Assembly: GCF_047511655.1 (NCBI RefSeq)
Contig: NC_133387.1
Location: 47,608,353-47,672,352 of the forward strand
Length of the DNA: 64,000 bases
Reading direction: 5' to 3'
Source of the DNA: Castor canadensis
Lineage: Eukaryota > Chordata > Mammalia > Rodentia > Castoridae
Part shown: piece after piece, positions 36,018-48,016 of the stretch
Numbering within the stretch: position 1 is the stretch's first letter
Layout: each line of letters begins with the position of its first letter
The notes under the pieces: generated by a model
The model's database searches: none
Told to the model about the DNA's origin: nothing
The model's input: the letters and a program-made list of their open reading frames with translations, nothing else
Program-made: the position numbers and the translations under genes

Positions 36018-36222
36018 TTTTTTTTCTTTTTAGCAGTACTGGGGTTTGAACTTAGGCCCTCATGCTTGCTAGGAAGGTATACTACTGCTTGAGTCACTCC
36101 AGCCCTGCTATTTTCAAGATAGGATCTCATGAACTATTTGCCTAGCTGGCTTCAAACCTTGATTCTCCTGATCTCTGCCTCCTGAGTAGCTAGAATTATG
36201 GGTGTGAGTCACCAGCCCTAAC
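36001..36222 (-). repeat. Composite SINE with long T-run tail
   Basis: Minus orientation, both monomers present. Its poly(A) tail appears as 25 T residues at 36,001-36,025 adjoining an (AT)n run (35,958-36,000). Confidence 0.85.
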
Positions 36223-36289
36223 TAGTGAGTTACTTTAGATAGCAAAAAGTTACTATCAAAAACCTAAACCATATTTAATGAATTTCAGA

Positions 36290-37100
36290 AGTCATTTCTT
36301 CTCTTTTACTCAGTGTATCTTGGAGGACTTAGGTAATACTCAAAAAATAGGAAATGGAACAGACAAGATATAATACTAAAGAAAGAAGGACAAAGATCTC
36401 TTCATTTATAGGAAATACTGCTTTTCACCAGAAATTCAAAGCAAAAACCAACAAACTCAGAAGTATAAAGGGAATTCAGTAAGGCAATAAGATGCAAGTC
36501 CATTTTAAAAATATTTCTATATGATAGCAAGAACAAAGTAAAAAATGCAAAATTTAATAGGGATGTTTTTAGTCAGGGATGGTGGTATATACCTGTAATC
36601 CTAACATTCAAAAGTCTGAGGCAGGAGGATCTCAGGTTCCAGGCAGGCCTGACTACATAACAAGACCCTGTCTCAAAAAACAAAAATAAGCACATAAAAA
36701 AATAAAAATGGATGCTTTCCATAATACATTGTATACAAGTATGGAAATGTCACACTGTACCCCATAAATATGTATAACTATTATGTGTCAATTTAAAATA
36801 AAAAATAGTTTAAACAACTTTTTCATATAAGCAACAAACTCATAAAGCACTTGGAGATAAAATAATTTTAAAATTTATTAAACCTTTGTGGGGAAACCAC
36901 AAAACTTTATTGAAAGACATAAAAAACACTTGAATGAATGGAGAAATATTTAAAAAGAAGTCCTAACCAAGGAAAAGTGATATAAAAAAAACAGAGTACA
37001 AATGGCAGAAAGATTTAAGTAACTTCAAAATTATATAGCAAAATAACAAAAAAAAAGTGAGATGACATAACTTTTCTTTAGCAGGTGAGCATCTGAAACC
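36290..37100 (+). repeat. Old L1 ORF2/3' fragments
   Basis: Degraded ORF2-like blocks (tcttggaggacttaggtaatac; caaaaaccaacaaactcagaa) and an L1 3' UTR end near 36,725-36,800 (cacactgtaccccataaatatg). A B1-like SINE sits at 36,572-36,692. Confidence 0.5.
36572..36692 (+). repeat. B1-like SINE
   Basis: ggatggtggtatatacctgtaatcc, ctgaggcaggaggatctcagg, gaccctgtctcaaaaaac. Complete monomer. Confidence 0.8.
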
Positions 37101-37139
37101 CCAAGAAAATCTGAAATTACATATGTAATTTTGTCAAAT

Positions 37140-37190
37140 AAAATAACAGTGGAAGGCCTGAGTTCAAATTCCAGTACTGCCAATAAATAG
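37140..37190 (+). repeat. tRNA-like SINE fragment
   Basis: ggcctgagttcaaattccagtactgcc, the B-box end of the tRNA-like monomer. Confidence 0.5.
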
Positions 37191-37555
37191 ATACTGTAGA
37201 CCTTAAGAAGGAAATATAAGTTTTGTGAGTACAATTTGACATAAAGAAGTCCAGATAACTGTGTTCATAACTTGGGCTGAACATGAATCAAAGACCTTTA
37301 CAAGTAGTAATTGTTAAACATTTGTTAGTCTTATGAATATAATTATAATATTTGCAAATTCTACCTTGACTATAAGAACAAAATTTCATAGCTTGTAATG
37401 TTAATAAACTAGAAACTTTAAACTAAAGGTAACATCTGAGAGTGGTTTTTTTTTGTGGCAAAATCTCATCTAAAAGGCACTAAGAAATTAGTTGATAAAA
37501 TTGATTAGTAAACATGCACCATGATGTTACTAGACTGGCAGTCTCTGGAAACTCA

Positions 37556-37949
37556 TGTTAGAAGATGCCTAAGTTCTCACATCCTGAGTGGAAAGAATCC
37601 AGGCAAGACACGAAGATGTGGCAACATTTATTGAAAGTAAGGAAAAGCTATCATAGAGAAAGTAGTGATGCCCCTGGTCAGGTGGGTAGAAGTGGGCCTG
37701 CCATCTTTTGTTAAAAGGACTTTTTTTTATCAATTCAAAGGGCAAAGGGTGGGAAGAATCTGGGAGGGGTCTCTGTGGGATGGGCTAGGGTGATTGACAA
37801 GTTTGATTTACTCACGGGCACTTAAACTAGCTTTAGTTATTTTAATGACATGTATGAGGTGTGTTCAATATTCATGCTTTAAGCACAGGGCTTTTACCTG
37901 AGAGATAAAGGGAGGGGGCATGTTGGCATTGCCTCAAAACTTTCTAACA
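37556..37949 (-). repeat. Probable solo LTR (394 bp)
   Basis: Starts TGTTAGAA and ends TTCTAACA, an 8-base inverted match. A minus-orientation AATAAA is the complement of tttatt near 37,630. I do not see a matching 5-bp flank, and no TATA box is obvious. Length and ends are right for an LTR; family unknown. Confidence 0.5.
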
Positions 37950-38775
37950 GCTGCTGGGGATTTACAATTGAAAAGGGCTCTGATGAGACTGCTAAGATTT
38001 TACAATTGCCACTAGGAAAAGTCACATGGCACCTGTCTCAGTAGCTTTTTTTTTTTTTTTTCCTGTTTTCTGGTCTCCTCAATAATACCACATGTTTCTA
38101 CAGTTAGAAAATAATATCTATGAAAATGAGAGTAAAATGACAATAAGTAAGATGAAAGAGAAGAAAATAGATGTGAAAAGAATACACAGAAAGTGAAATA
38201 ATGTCTCCCCTAGAGAAGCCTGGGAATCTTTGATTTTACCAGCAACCTTCACATATTTTGCAATGCTAACACATTTGTGTATTGCTTATGTAGGTAAAAA
38301 TAAAAAGTCTTTTGTGAAGTTGTGTGTACCTATTTTGGGTTCAATAATCAGGGTCAACATACTTCCAATTCTATCTGTCTCAAAACAAGTCTGTGTGAGA
38401 TGGAGTCAACCTTGGTCCTTTTATGAAAGAAAGGCATCCTCCTAGCACCACCACTTCTAACTACCTTCCTGCTGAGGGCTTTACACATTGGGTAAAGCTT
38501 AGAGATGCAAACAAAATACAGGATGTGATTAAGGCATTAATGTTGAGAGTTTATTTGTGTTTGATAATAATACCATGACAAAGGATAAAATGAAACTCTT
38601 GCATTGATTTCAGAAAATCAATGTAAGAAGTAAGAAAGCCTTTTTGTAAAGGGGCCCTAGAGTGGGGAGTTATTGCCAGACAAGACTAGGTTTTGCAAGC
38701 CAGGAGAAATTTCTTTTCATTTTCAAAGACCTAAAGGTAGAATTCCTCTTGAAGTGTTAAGATGCTTGCTTGTTT

Positions 38776-40717
38776 TTATAAAAGCTATATATGACAAACC
38801 TATTGCCAGCATTATACTTAATGGAGAAAAACTGAAACCATTCCCTCTAAAATCAGGAACCAGACAAGGATGCCCACTATCTCCACTCCTATTCAACATA
38901 GTACTGGAATTCCTAGCCAGAGCAATTAGGCAAGAAGAAGGAATAAAAGGAATACAGATAGGTAAAGAAACTGTCAAAATATCCCTATTTGCAGATGACA
39001 TGATCCTATACCTTAAAGACCCAAAAAACTCTACTCAGAAGCTTCTAGACATCATCAATAGCTATAGCAAGGTAGCAGGATATAAAATCAGCATAGAAAA
39101 ATCATCAGCATTTCTATACACTAACAATGAGCAAACTGAAAAAGAATGTATGAAAGTATGAAAACAATGCCATTTATAATAGCCTCAAAAAAAATCAAAT
39201 ACCTAGGTGTAAACCTAACAAAAGATGTGAAAGACCTCTACAAGGAAAACTATAAACTTCTGAAGAAAGAGATTGAGGAAGACTATAGAAAGTGGAGAGA
39301 TCTCCCATGCTCATGGATTGGTAGAACAACATAGTAAAAATGTCAATACTCCCAAAAGTAATCTACATGTTTAATGCAATTCCCATCAAAATTCCAATGA
39401 CATTCATTAAAGAGATTGAAAAATCTACTGTGAAATTTATATGGAAACACAGGAAGCCACGAATAGCCAAGGCAATACTCAGTCAAAAGAACAATGCAGG
39501 AGGTATCACAATACCTGACTTCAAACTATATTGCAAAGCAGTAGCAATAAAAACAGCATGGTACTGGCACAAAAACAGACATGAAGACCAGTGGAACAGA
39601 ATAGAGGACCCAGATATGAAGCCACACAACTATAACCAACTTGTCTTTGACAAAGGAGCTAAAAATATACGATGGAGAAATAGCAGCCTCTTCAACAAAA
39701 ACTACTGGGAAAACTGGTTAGCAGTCTGCAAAAAACTGAAACTAGATCCATGTATATCACCCTATACCAAGATTAACTCAAAATGGATCAAGGATCTTAA
39801 TATCAGACCACAAACTCTGAAGTTGATACAGGAAAGAGTAGGAAATACTCTGGAATTAGTAGGAATAGGTAAGAACTTTCTCAACGAAACCCCAGCAGCA
39901 CAGCAGCTAAGAGATAGCATAGATAAATGGGACCTCATAAAACTAAAAAGCTTCTGTTCATCAAAAGAAATGATCTCTAAACTAAAGAGAACACCCACAG
40001 AGTGGGAGAAAATATTTGCCAACTACACATCAGACAAAGGACTGATAACCAGAATATATATAGGGAACTTAAAAAACTAAATTCTCCCAAAACTAATGAA
40101 CCAATAAAGAAATGGGCAAGTGAACTAAACAGAACTTCTCAAAAGAAGAAATTCAAATGGCCAAAAAACACATGAAAAAATGCTCACCATCTCTAGCAAT
40201 AAAGGAAATGCAAATTAAAACCACACTAAGATTCCACCTCACCCCTGTTCGAATAGCCATCATCAGCAACACCACCACCAACAGGTGCTGGCGAGGATGT
40301 GGAGAAAAAGGAACCCTCTTACACTGTTGGTGGGAATGTAAACTAGTACAACCACTCTGGAAAAAAATTTGGAGGCTACTTAAAAAGCTAGACATTGATC
40401 TACCATTTGATCCAGCAATACCACTCTTGGGGATATACCCAAAAGACTGTTACTCCAGAGGCACCTGCACACCCATGTTTATTGCGGCACTATTCACAAT
40501 AGCCAAGTTATGGAAACAGCCAAGATGCCCCACCACTGACGAATGGATTAAGAAAATGTGGTGTTTATACACAATGGAATTTTATGCAGCCATGAAGAAG
40601 AACGAAATGTTATCATTTGCTGGTAAATGGATGGAATTGGAGAACATCATTCTGAGTGAGGTTAGCCTGGCCCAAAAGACCAAAAATCATATGTTCTCCC
40701 TCATATGTGGACATTAG
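38776..40717 (+). pseudogene. L1 ORF2 fragment with four frame breaks
   Basis: Starts in the RT fingers/palm ([15 protein letters not shown]), includes the FADDMILY catalytic block near 38,985-39,010, and reaches the normal end at 40,717. Comparison with the intact copy shows an extra 8 bases (a repeat of gtatgaaa) near 39,155, one base lost near 39,328, two gained near 40,058 and one lost near 40,136. It therefore reads as four separate open pieces. Dead copy, slightly older or just less lucky than its sibling. Confidence 0.9.
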
Positions 40718-41207
40718 ATCAAGGGCAAACACAACAATGGGATTGGACTTTGAGCACATGATAAAGCGAGAACACACAAGGGAGGGGTGAGGATAGGTAA
40801 GACACCTAAAAAATTGGCTAGCATTTGTTGCCCTTAACACAGAGAAACTAAAGCAGATACCTTAAAAGCAACTGAGGCCAATAGGAAAAGGGGAACAGGT
40901 ACTAGAGAAAAGGTTAGATCAAAAAGAATTAACCTAGAAGGTAACACCCACGCACAGAAAATCAATGTGAGTCAATGCCTTGTATAGCTATCCTCATCTC
41001 AACCAGCAAAAACCCTTGTTCCTTCCTATTATAGTTTATACTCTCTCTACAACAAAATTAGAGATAAGGGCAAAATGGTTTCTGCTGGGTATTGAGGGGG
41101 TAGGGGGGAGAGGGAGGGGACGGAGTGGGTGGTAAGGGAGGGGGTGGGGGCAGGGGAGAGAAATGACCCAAGCCTTGTATGCACATATGAATAATAAAAG
41201 AAAAAAA
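38776..41207 (+). mobile_element. Second young 5'-truncated L1
   Basis: Same subfamily as the copy at 26.9-29.3 kb but on the + strand. It is flanked by a 15-17-base direct repeat, aagatgcttgcttgttt, at 38,759-38,775 and 41,208-41,224. It ends with a G-rich tract (41,090-41,160) and an A-rich tail after an aataaaag signal near 41,193. The 5' end lies about 90 bases farther upstream in the consensus than that of the other copy. Confidence 0.92.
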
Positions 41208-41463
41208 AAGATGCTTGCTTGTTTGCTGGCAGAAATGCAGCTAGATTGGGCATGAAATGGTAGGCTGTGGGTACAATCTAGAAGAGAAGACAGGGCAGAG
41301 GGAAGGCTGACATGCAGGGTAAGAAGATTTTACCAAACTGGGCCAAACTGGGATGATCCTAATATTAAAGTTAGTGCTACTGGGTCAAATTCCTTTAAAA
41401 ATGATTGTCTTTGATCCTGTTTTGAAGAAGAAATAAACAAAATAAAATAACATTACTGGAATT

Positions 41464-41812
41464 TGTAATAAAGACCATGCCACGTGTGGAAAAGAAAGAT
41501 TTATTGGAACCAGACTGCAGGGCTGTCACTCTTGGGTTCAGAGTGAAACGGCTTGGCTGAATTGGGTAGTGGGCTTTATAGGAAGGGCCAAGCCATGGGA
41601 GAGGGAGAGAGTCTCTGATCTCTGATTACCTGCAATTACCAGATGGAACAGGTCGACATGCCTGGCTAGTTGAATAACTGGAAGTTCCTCAGGTGTTTTT
41701 CAAGCAGAGAAACGAACAGGGTAGTTGGGCAAGCAGTCATAAATCAGGGAGTTTGGTTTCAGTGCTAGCCTTGGGACCTTCCGCCTGCCCCAAGAATGCC
41801 AGGGACCTAACA
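41464..41812 (-). repeat. Solo LTR with perfect 5-bp duplication
   Basis: A 349-bp block beginning TGTAATAAAG and ending CCTAACA, flanked by gaatt on both sides (41,459-41,463 and 41,813-41,817). In minus orientation it has a TATA box (complement of ctttatagg near 41,573) and downstream AATAAA (complement of tttatt near 41,500). No internal retroviral sequence adjoins it, so the internal region was lost by LTR-LTR recombination. Family not recognised; unlike the provirus LTR. Confidence 0.7.
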
Positions 41813-41824
41813 GAATTTGCATAC

Positions 41825-43881
41825 AAAGTTTTTGGGAACAGGGATATTTAATTAAAGCAGCTGCTTATCTATTGAAAACGTGCTTAGAAAATCTTGTTAG
41901 GGTATAAAATTATGAGGTTTAATTTTTTTATTAAGAAATAGATCAGTGATACACACTGTTTTCCCTGATAAGGTTTTAGTAACATCTGATAAGATTACAA
42001 AACTCTGCTGACATTTCTGTAAAAACTCATCCAGCTCAGGATAGCCTCACTCAGACCTGGAAACCAGACAGAAATGGAAAGATTGACCCAAACTTCCTTT
42101 GCTCCCACATGCTAAGTCTTGGAGGAGCAAGAGTACCAGGCTGTCCAGTTGAGACACCCAACACCTGGGCAGAACTGAACTCTGTAGGACTTGCAGGTGA
42201 TCATTTTTTCTCCTCCCCTACCAGAAACCAGTGTCCAGGATGGCTGCAATAAAAGCAATTTCTTTTCCCACATAGGATGTCAGGTATAAGAGTAAAGGAA
42301 GTTATTTGTGAGAAACATCCCCCAGTGCTCTCCTGGACAATAAGAAAATAGAAAGAATGTTGGTTTTGTACTTTGAAGACCAAGAAAGGAAGAAAGAGGC
42401 ACTGGAGAAATGGATCAGTAGCCAAACAGTATGTTGGAACAGCTGGAGGCAAGGAAGAAATAGGACCATTGAGAAATATCCAGTAACAAAGATGACTGGA
42501 GGATACGATGAGACTAGGTAGAAGGAGTCTATTTAATGGGAAATTTGATGTTGTTTATTTGACTGTGTTATGGTATGATACTCCTTCACTCCTCTATGTA
42601 CCCCTATGTTGAGTGCCATATGCATCAATGGTTTAATCGTTCTTTGTGGATAGATCAAAGAAAGGGAAGGGAGCTGCATGCCATAGTGTGGAGAGAATAA
42701 CCACACGAAGTAAGACACAGCAGAAATGGGACATTCCATGCAAGCTAGAATGAAGGATATAAGCCCCTGAATCTCATGCTAGGGAATTTTTGGAGAGATT
42801 GAAAACACGAGAAGTTGTTTGAGCAAATTTTAAAATCTCTTATTAAAGAAAAGGAGAACCTCAAAGCCAAGGTCTGGGTACCACCTATGAGGCTGCCATG
42901 TGCATCATAACATGGAGAAATGAAGAGCTCGAAGGATGGATTCATGTCCCCCAATCCTTGCAATTAATTGTATTTCATGTAAAAATTCAGTACATTTTGA
43001 AATCATAAAGTGTCATGTCAACATAAACCAGAGGGTGTTTGGAATAAGAAATAGGCCCACACCTAACTTCCATGGCAAAACTGATCTTGCCTTTCCCCAA
43101 GACCCAGGCAAGTTCAAGCTCCATGGATTCTGTGAGTATAAAGTAATGGAGAAAATTATAGGCTTACAAAAAAATAATAATAACAAAGGACTGCTTGTAA
43201 GAAAAATAAATGAAAGTCAGAAATGACATGGAATTTCTTAAAAACTCTTATGTCCGTTCTTCTAAAACAGTGCATGTAAAATAGCATCTAAACACCTCCT
43301 GATTCTCTGTACTGTATACACATAGTTCATTAGCAAAGGCAATGGGTTCCTGAAAATGGGAGCATTAACCGAACGAGCACTTTCCTGGCCTATTCTAGAA
43401 GTTTTTCTGTAGAGATAGCTCCTGACCTCTCCCATTGGCCATTGCTGCCCCTTCTCTGACTCCAACTTCCTTTCACTAAAATGCCGGCCTGTCTTCCCAG
43501 GCTGCAGTCAGGTTCAGAAGGTCCCTGACAATGTCAAGGACTGTCTCTTGCTTCCCCCCACCCCCAATCTGCTGATCTCTACTCTTCAGATGCTTTCTTG
43601 AATGGACTTTGACTCTTTCTTCTAAGCCAGATAGCCACTTTGTTGCTCTTCCTTTGTTTTCTGTGGCAGGCCCTTTACCTGTCACTTGTACTCCTTTTCT
43701 CAGCCTGTATGAGTCAAAGCTGTTAACCAGAACAAAGAAGAGATAGCAGGAAACAGTACTCAAAGGAGCACTCACCTACTTTAACAAATTACCAGAGTAG
43801 TTTTTCATTTGTTCTTACTAGGTAACAGTACATGTAAGAAAAAATATATATACTTCCAGTGTACTCTGTTGAACACACACT

Positions 43882-43928
<47 letters not shown>

Positions 43929-44095
43929 ATACACACCCATTAACATAAACACTCAGTTGGCACTCCATATCTGTATATTCTACATCCATGAATTCAGCCA
44001 ACTGCAGATTGAAAATATCTGGAAAAAATTGTCAGTATTAAACATGAACAGACATTTTCCTTGTTATCATTCCCTAAACAATACAGTATGACAAC
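41825..44095. other. No gene seen
   Basis: Unique sequence between two solo LTRs, with the (AC)n run near its end. Open segments up to 99 codons on both strands have no recognisable family. Confidence 0.45.
43868..43928. repeat. (AC)n microsatellite
   Basis: About 25 nearly perfect AC units. Confidence 0.95.
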
Positions 44096-44479
44096 TGTTA
44101 GAAATGAAAGAGGAGTGGAATGGATAGACAGGAAGACAGCTCATATGCCAGCCACAGTGTTTATTGTGGAAAAGCGGCCCTTAGGAGGGGGACCTCAGCA
44201 AGAGATCTGGAGCCCCAGCTGCTTCCAGACTGGGGGTATTTATGGGTGGAGAAGCCCCAGGAAAGTCACTGAATGGGATAATCCTCAATAGCCCTCTGAC
44301 CCTCCTGAGATAATGGCTTAAGTGTGGTCATGTCCTCTAGGCCAGGTGGGAAGTTTCTAGTAAATGGCTAAAAGTGGATGTCTATTTTTCTTTAAGGCTG
44401 GGTGGAGGGTTTTCAGTGAGCCATCGTCAAAGGAAAGGGGGTCCAGTTCTAACATGGCTTCCTTTTGTTCACCCTAACA
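44096..44479 (-). repeat. Solo LTR (384 bp)
   Basis: Begins TGTTAG and ends CTAACA, perfect short terminal inverted repeats. In minus orientation there is a TATA-like ataaatacc (complement of the ggtatttat near 44,236) followed by AATAAAC (complement of tttatt near 44,160). The flanks acaac and actat match at only 3 of 5 bases, so the duplication is absent or decayed. Confidence 0.65.
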
Positions 44480-45341
44480 ACTATTTATGTAGCATTTATA
44501 GTATATTAGGTATTATATGTATCTATACATATGATTTAATGAATACAAGATTCAGCAATGATTTAAAGAATATAGGAGGACATGCAGAGATTATATGAAA
44601 ACACTATGCCTTTTTGTCTAAGAAAATGGACTCACCTTAAGTTTTGGTATCTACAAGCTGCAGGGAGGCGGAGCAGTCCTTGACCAATCTCCCCAGGTGC
44701 TGCAGGATGACTAGAATAAAATATTTCAATGCAAACTCACATTATAAAGATTCAGCACTGTGCAGCATGATATAAAATGGAGTGCTATGTATTGAAGCAA
44801 TAATTTATACCAAGAAGCCACACATCCAAGCAAGGTCAAAGGCTTTTCAACAATGGAACAATAGATGGAATGAGCAAGAATGATAAGAGATGTGATCAGA
44901 AAGTGAGACTCTAAAATTGAGATTTTGGAGGTGTTGTGATTACTGGTAAAGGCAAAGACAATGAATACCACCAATAGGGATAGATGGCAAAGTAGGTCGA
45001 GACAAGGTCACTGGAGAACAGGAGGTAAGGGAACTGAATAGTTAGATATGGAGAAATTCCATATACAGATGCCAAAATCACAACTAGTTTGCAAGTGTGG
45101 TATAAAAAGGAATGGCTGTCAGCAGGAAGCTATCACCCTCCAGAAGAGTTGGGAAAGTATCCTGGCATTAGGAGTCAGGAGAGTACACAAAAGTGTAGAG
45201 AACATAAAATCTTACTTAACAAGCTGCAATGTTTGTCTGAACTTTGGGTATAGTGCAGTTTAGAATCAGTGAGCTACTAGACCTCTGGACCATACATAAA
45301 CAGCTATCACCAACACCAGACACCGTCTATATGGACAGGAC
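44480..45341. other. No gene seen
   Basis: Unique AT-rich sequence between two LTR-like blocks; nothing recognised. Confidence 0.45.
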
Positions 45342-45883
45342 TGATAAGGCAAGCTGCCGAAAAACACCCAAAATGGCATCTAATATGGCATCCAATATGG
45401 CGACTCTCATGCTAAGACATGATGAAATCTAGAGCAGCCTGTCATGGACCCTCCCTTGGATGTAACCAATCAGTGGAGGACTAAATGGCATAAGACGGGA
45501 ACACCCTGAAGGAAGAAGACATATAAAAAGGGCACCTTCTCTAATGCTCATGAGAAACGTATGCTAGCATCAAGGGACTCTCTCCTGTATGTGCCTCTCC
45601 TTGCCAGAAGATCTTTCCCTCTGGAGTGAGAGATTTCTTGACATATATTAGCTCTCCCTCTGGCCAATCTCAGCCCAAACAAACTGACTGCTTGGTGGGG
45701 CTCCTTTGTGGAGCACAAGTCTTACCTGCTGTGCAAACAACTGCTTGTAGTGACTCCCTCCTGGACCTTGTAAGTGTGCATTTAAGTGTGAATACATGTT
45801 GTTGCATTAACCTAATTGTCTGAGTGGTCTTTGAGGGACATTGCCGTGGTTTTGTTGCCTCTACCCTAAATCTGCCTTGTGCA
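45342..45883 (+). repeat. Putative LTR-like promoter block
   Basis: Contains three ATGGC motifs in 35 bases (45,370-45,405), a CCAAT box (aaccaatca, 45,464-45,472) and a TATA box (atataaaaag, 45,521-45,530) about 55 bases later, the compact U3 layout of a gamma-like LTR in + orientation. An attaaa-like or similar polyadenylation signal is weak. Ends are uncertain: TG and CA dinucleotides are present but no flanking duplication is seen. It could instead be a different promoter-bearing repeat. Confidence 0.45.
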
Positions 45884-46312
45884 GTATCCCAATCCCACCA
45901 TAGGAAGACTCACCCAGGTTCAGGACATCGCTAACTTCTTCTTTGTGGGCAGAAGGATGAAGTCCTGTTCAAGACAAAAAGTGAGGGGGATGTTTAGAAA
46001 TGTTGAATGGACAGTGGATTTTCTTAATTATTGACTGAGTTTCAGAGGATGTATGCTCTTTTAATTGGGGGTGAATTGGGAGATAGAAAACAGTGCTGTT
46101 AAATAAAAATTACAGAAGGCCATTGTTTTAGACTAAGTCTCTCCACTAATTCCCAACAGATTAGGTTAAAAGTAAAACTGGAGTCTCTCATGCCAAAGGT
46201 CCATGTCACCAAAGCCAAAACAATGCTGTTTATCCAACTTCCAAGAGAAATCAGTATTAGAAGGATAGTTAAATTTCCCTAACAGACCAGTTTGAATTGG
46301 TGTGAAGTTCTC
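45884..46312. other. No gene seen
   Basis: Unique sequence. If 45,342-45,883 is an LTR, this would be where internal sequence starts, but I see no primer site or gag motif. Confidence 0.4.
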
Positions 46313-46376
46313 TCCTCCTCCTCCTCCTCCTCCTCCTCCTACTCCTCCTCCTCCTCCTCTTCCTCCTCTTCCTCCT
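46313..46376. repeat. (TCC)n microsatellite
   Basis: About 20 CTC units with a few substitutions, at the tail side of a minus-strand B1. Confidence 0.9.
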
Positions 46377-46377
46377 T

Positions 46378-46478
46378 CAGTCTTATAGCCCAGGCTGGCC
46401 TTGACCTTGTGATCTTCCTGCCTTAGCTTCTTGAATATTGGGATTATAAATATATGCCACCATGCCCAGTCCCCTGCC
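46378..46478 (-). repeat. B1-like SINE
   Basis: agcccaggctggccttgaccttgtgatcttcctgcc ... attgggattataaatatatgccacc. Minus orientation. Its tail side carries the (TCC)n run 46,313-46,376. Confidence 0.75.
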
Positions 46479-46579
46479 TTAATTCTTACACAAAAAAGTA
46501 ACCTGATGTTAATTAATCAGATTATTTTTCTATTGTTCTGTCTCTCTGTTCCCACCCTACAATAAAAGAATCTTTTTTG

Positions 46580-46712
46580 TTTGTTTTCTGTTTTTGGTTT
46601 TTTGAGACAAGCTCTTGCTATGTAGTCCAGATTGGTGTCAAACTCAGGATCCTCCTAGCTCAACCTCACTAGTGTTGGGAACACTGGTGTGCACTGCCAT
46701 GTTTAGCTTGAA
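46580..46712 (-). repeat. B1-like SINE
   Basis: tttgagacaagctcttgctatgtagtcc then aggatcctcctagc. Minus orientation. Confidence 0.75.
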
Positions 46713-47324
46713 GGTAACTTTGAATGACCAATCTTTTTGTTTATCTTTCTTTAGCCCTTTTCTGTCTATAAAATCAAACTCCTCTGCTCAGCTCATCAAA
46801 ACAATTATTCTTTTTCTTGTTTGATTAAATTTATTTTTAAAGTAACACATAAAAACAAAAATTGTACATATTAATGGGGTACCCTGTGATATTTTGATAC
46901 ATGTATATATGTGTGACAGTCAGGTCAGATTAAAGATGTACATCTCCTCAAACATCTGTCATTACTTTAGGTGAAAACATTCAAAGTCCTTTCTTCAAGC
47001 TTCCTGAGATACATAACACAAAATTGTTATCTACAGTTACTTTATTGTGCTCCTAATTGTACCTTACCTATTGATCTTTCCCCATCTTTCCTTCCCTCAT
47101 ACTGTCCCCAGCCTCAAGTAACCACCATCCTACTCTCAACTGCTAGCAGATAAACTTTATTTTAGAGTCCATATATGAGTGAGAGCATGCAGAACTTGTC
47201 TTTCTGTGCCGGGCTTATTTCACTCGACTTAGTGATCTTCAGTTCCATTCATGTCATCACAAACAACAGGATTTTTCTTTTTCTTTTTTTGAGGCTAAAT
47301 GATTTTTCTTTTCTATCTTTCCTT

Positions 47325-47408
47325 TTTTGTTTTCTGGCAGTAGTGGGGTTTGAGTTCAGGATTTTGTGCTTGCAAGGCAGGCACTCTACCACTTGAGCCA
47401 CATCACTA
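47325..47408 (-). repeat. tRNA-like SINE monomer in old L1
   Basis: ggggtttgagttcaggattttgtgcttgcaaggcaggcactctaccacttgagcc. Minus orientation. Confidence 0.75.
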
Positions 47409-47831
47409 AATGGTATTTCATTGAGTATATGTACCACATTTTCTTTATTCATCCTTAAGCCTTTCCATTTCTTGGCTTTTGTGAACATGGGAGTGCATGT
47501 ATCTTTTAATATAACAATTTCCTTTAATATCCAATAGGATTGATAAAACATATGTAAGTTCTATTTTTATACTGCTCTCCAAAATAACTGTGCTAATTTG
47601 CATTCTCATCAAAAGCGTGTCAGGGCCCTTTTTCCTCCACATCCTCACTAGTAATTGCTAACTTTTGTCTGATTTGATACTAGCCATTCTTACTTGAGTG
47701 AGGTGACATATCTTTGTGGTTTGACTTGCATTTCCTGAAGATCAGTGATGTTGATCACTTTTCATATGATTATTGGCTATTTGTGTGTCTTCTTTTGAGT
47801 AAGCATAAATTTAGATCTCCTGCCCCCCTCC

Positions 47832-48016
47832 TTTTTTGTTTTTAGTAGTACTGGAGTTCGAACTCAGGGCCTTACGCTTGCTAGGCAGGTACTCTACCAC
47901 TAGCCTTTTTTTTGTGTTGGATATTTTTGAGATAGAGTCTCCAGAACTATTTCCCTGGGCTGGACTAGAATTGTCTCCCCAGTAGCTAGAATTACAGGAG
48001 TACAGGTGCCTAGCTA
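47832..48016 (-). repeat. Composite SINE in old L1
   Basis: tRNA-like part (gagttcgaactcagggccttacgcttgctagg) then shortened 7SL-type part ending gaattacaggagtacagg. Minus orientation. Confidence 0.8.
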
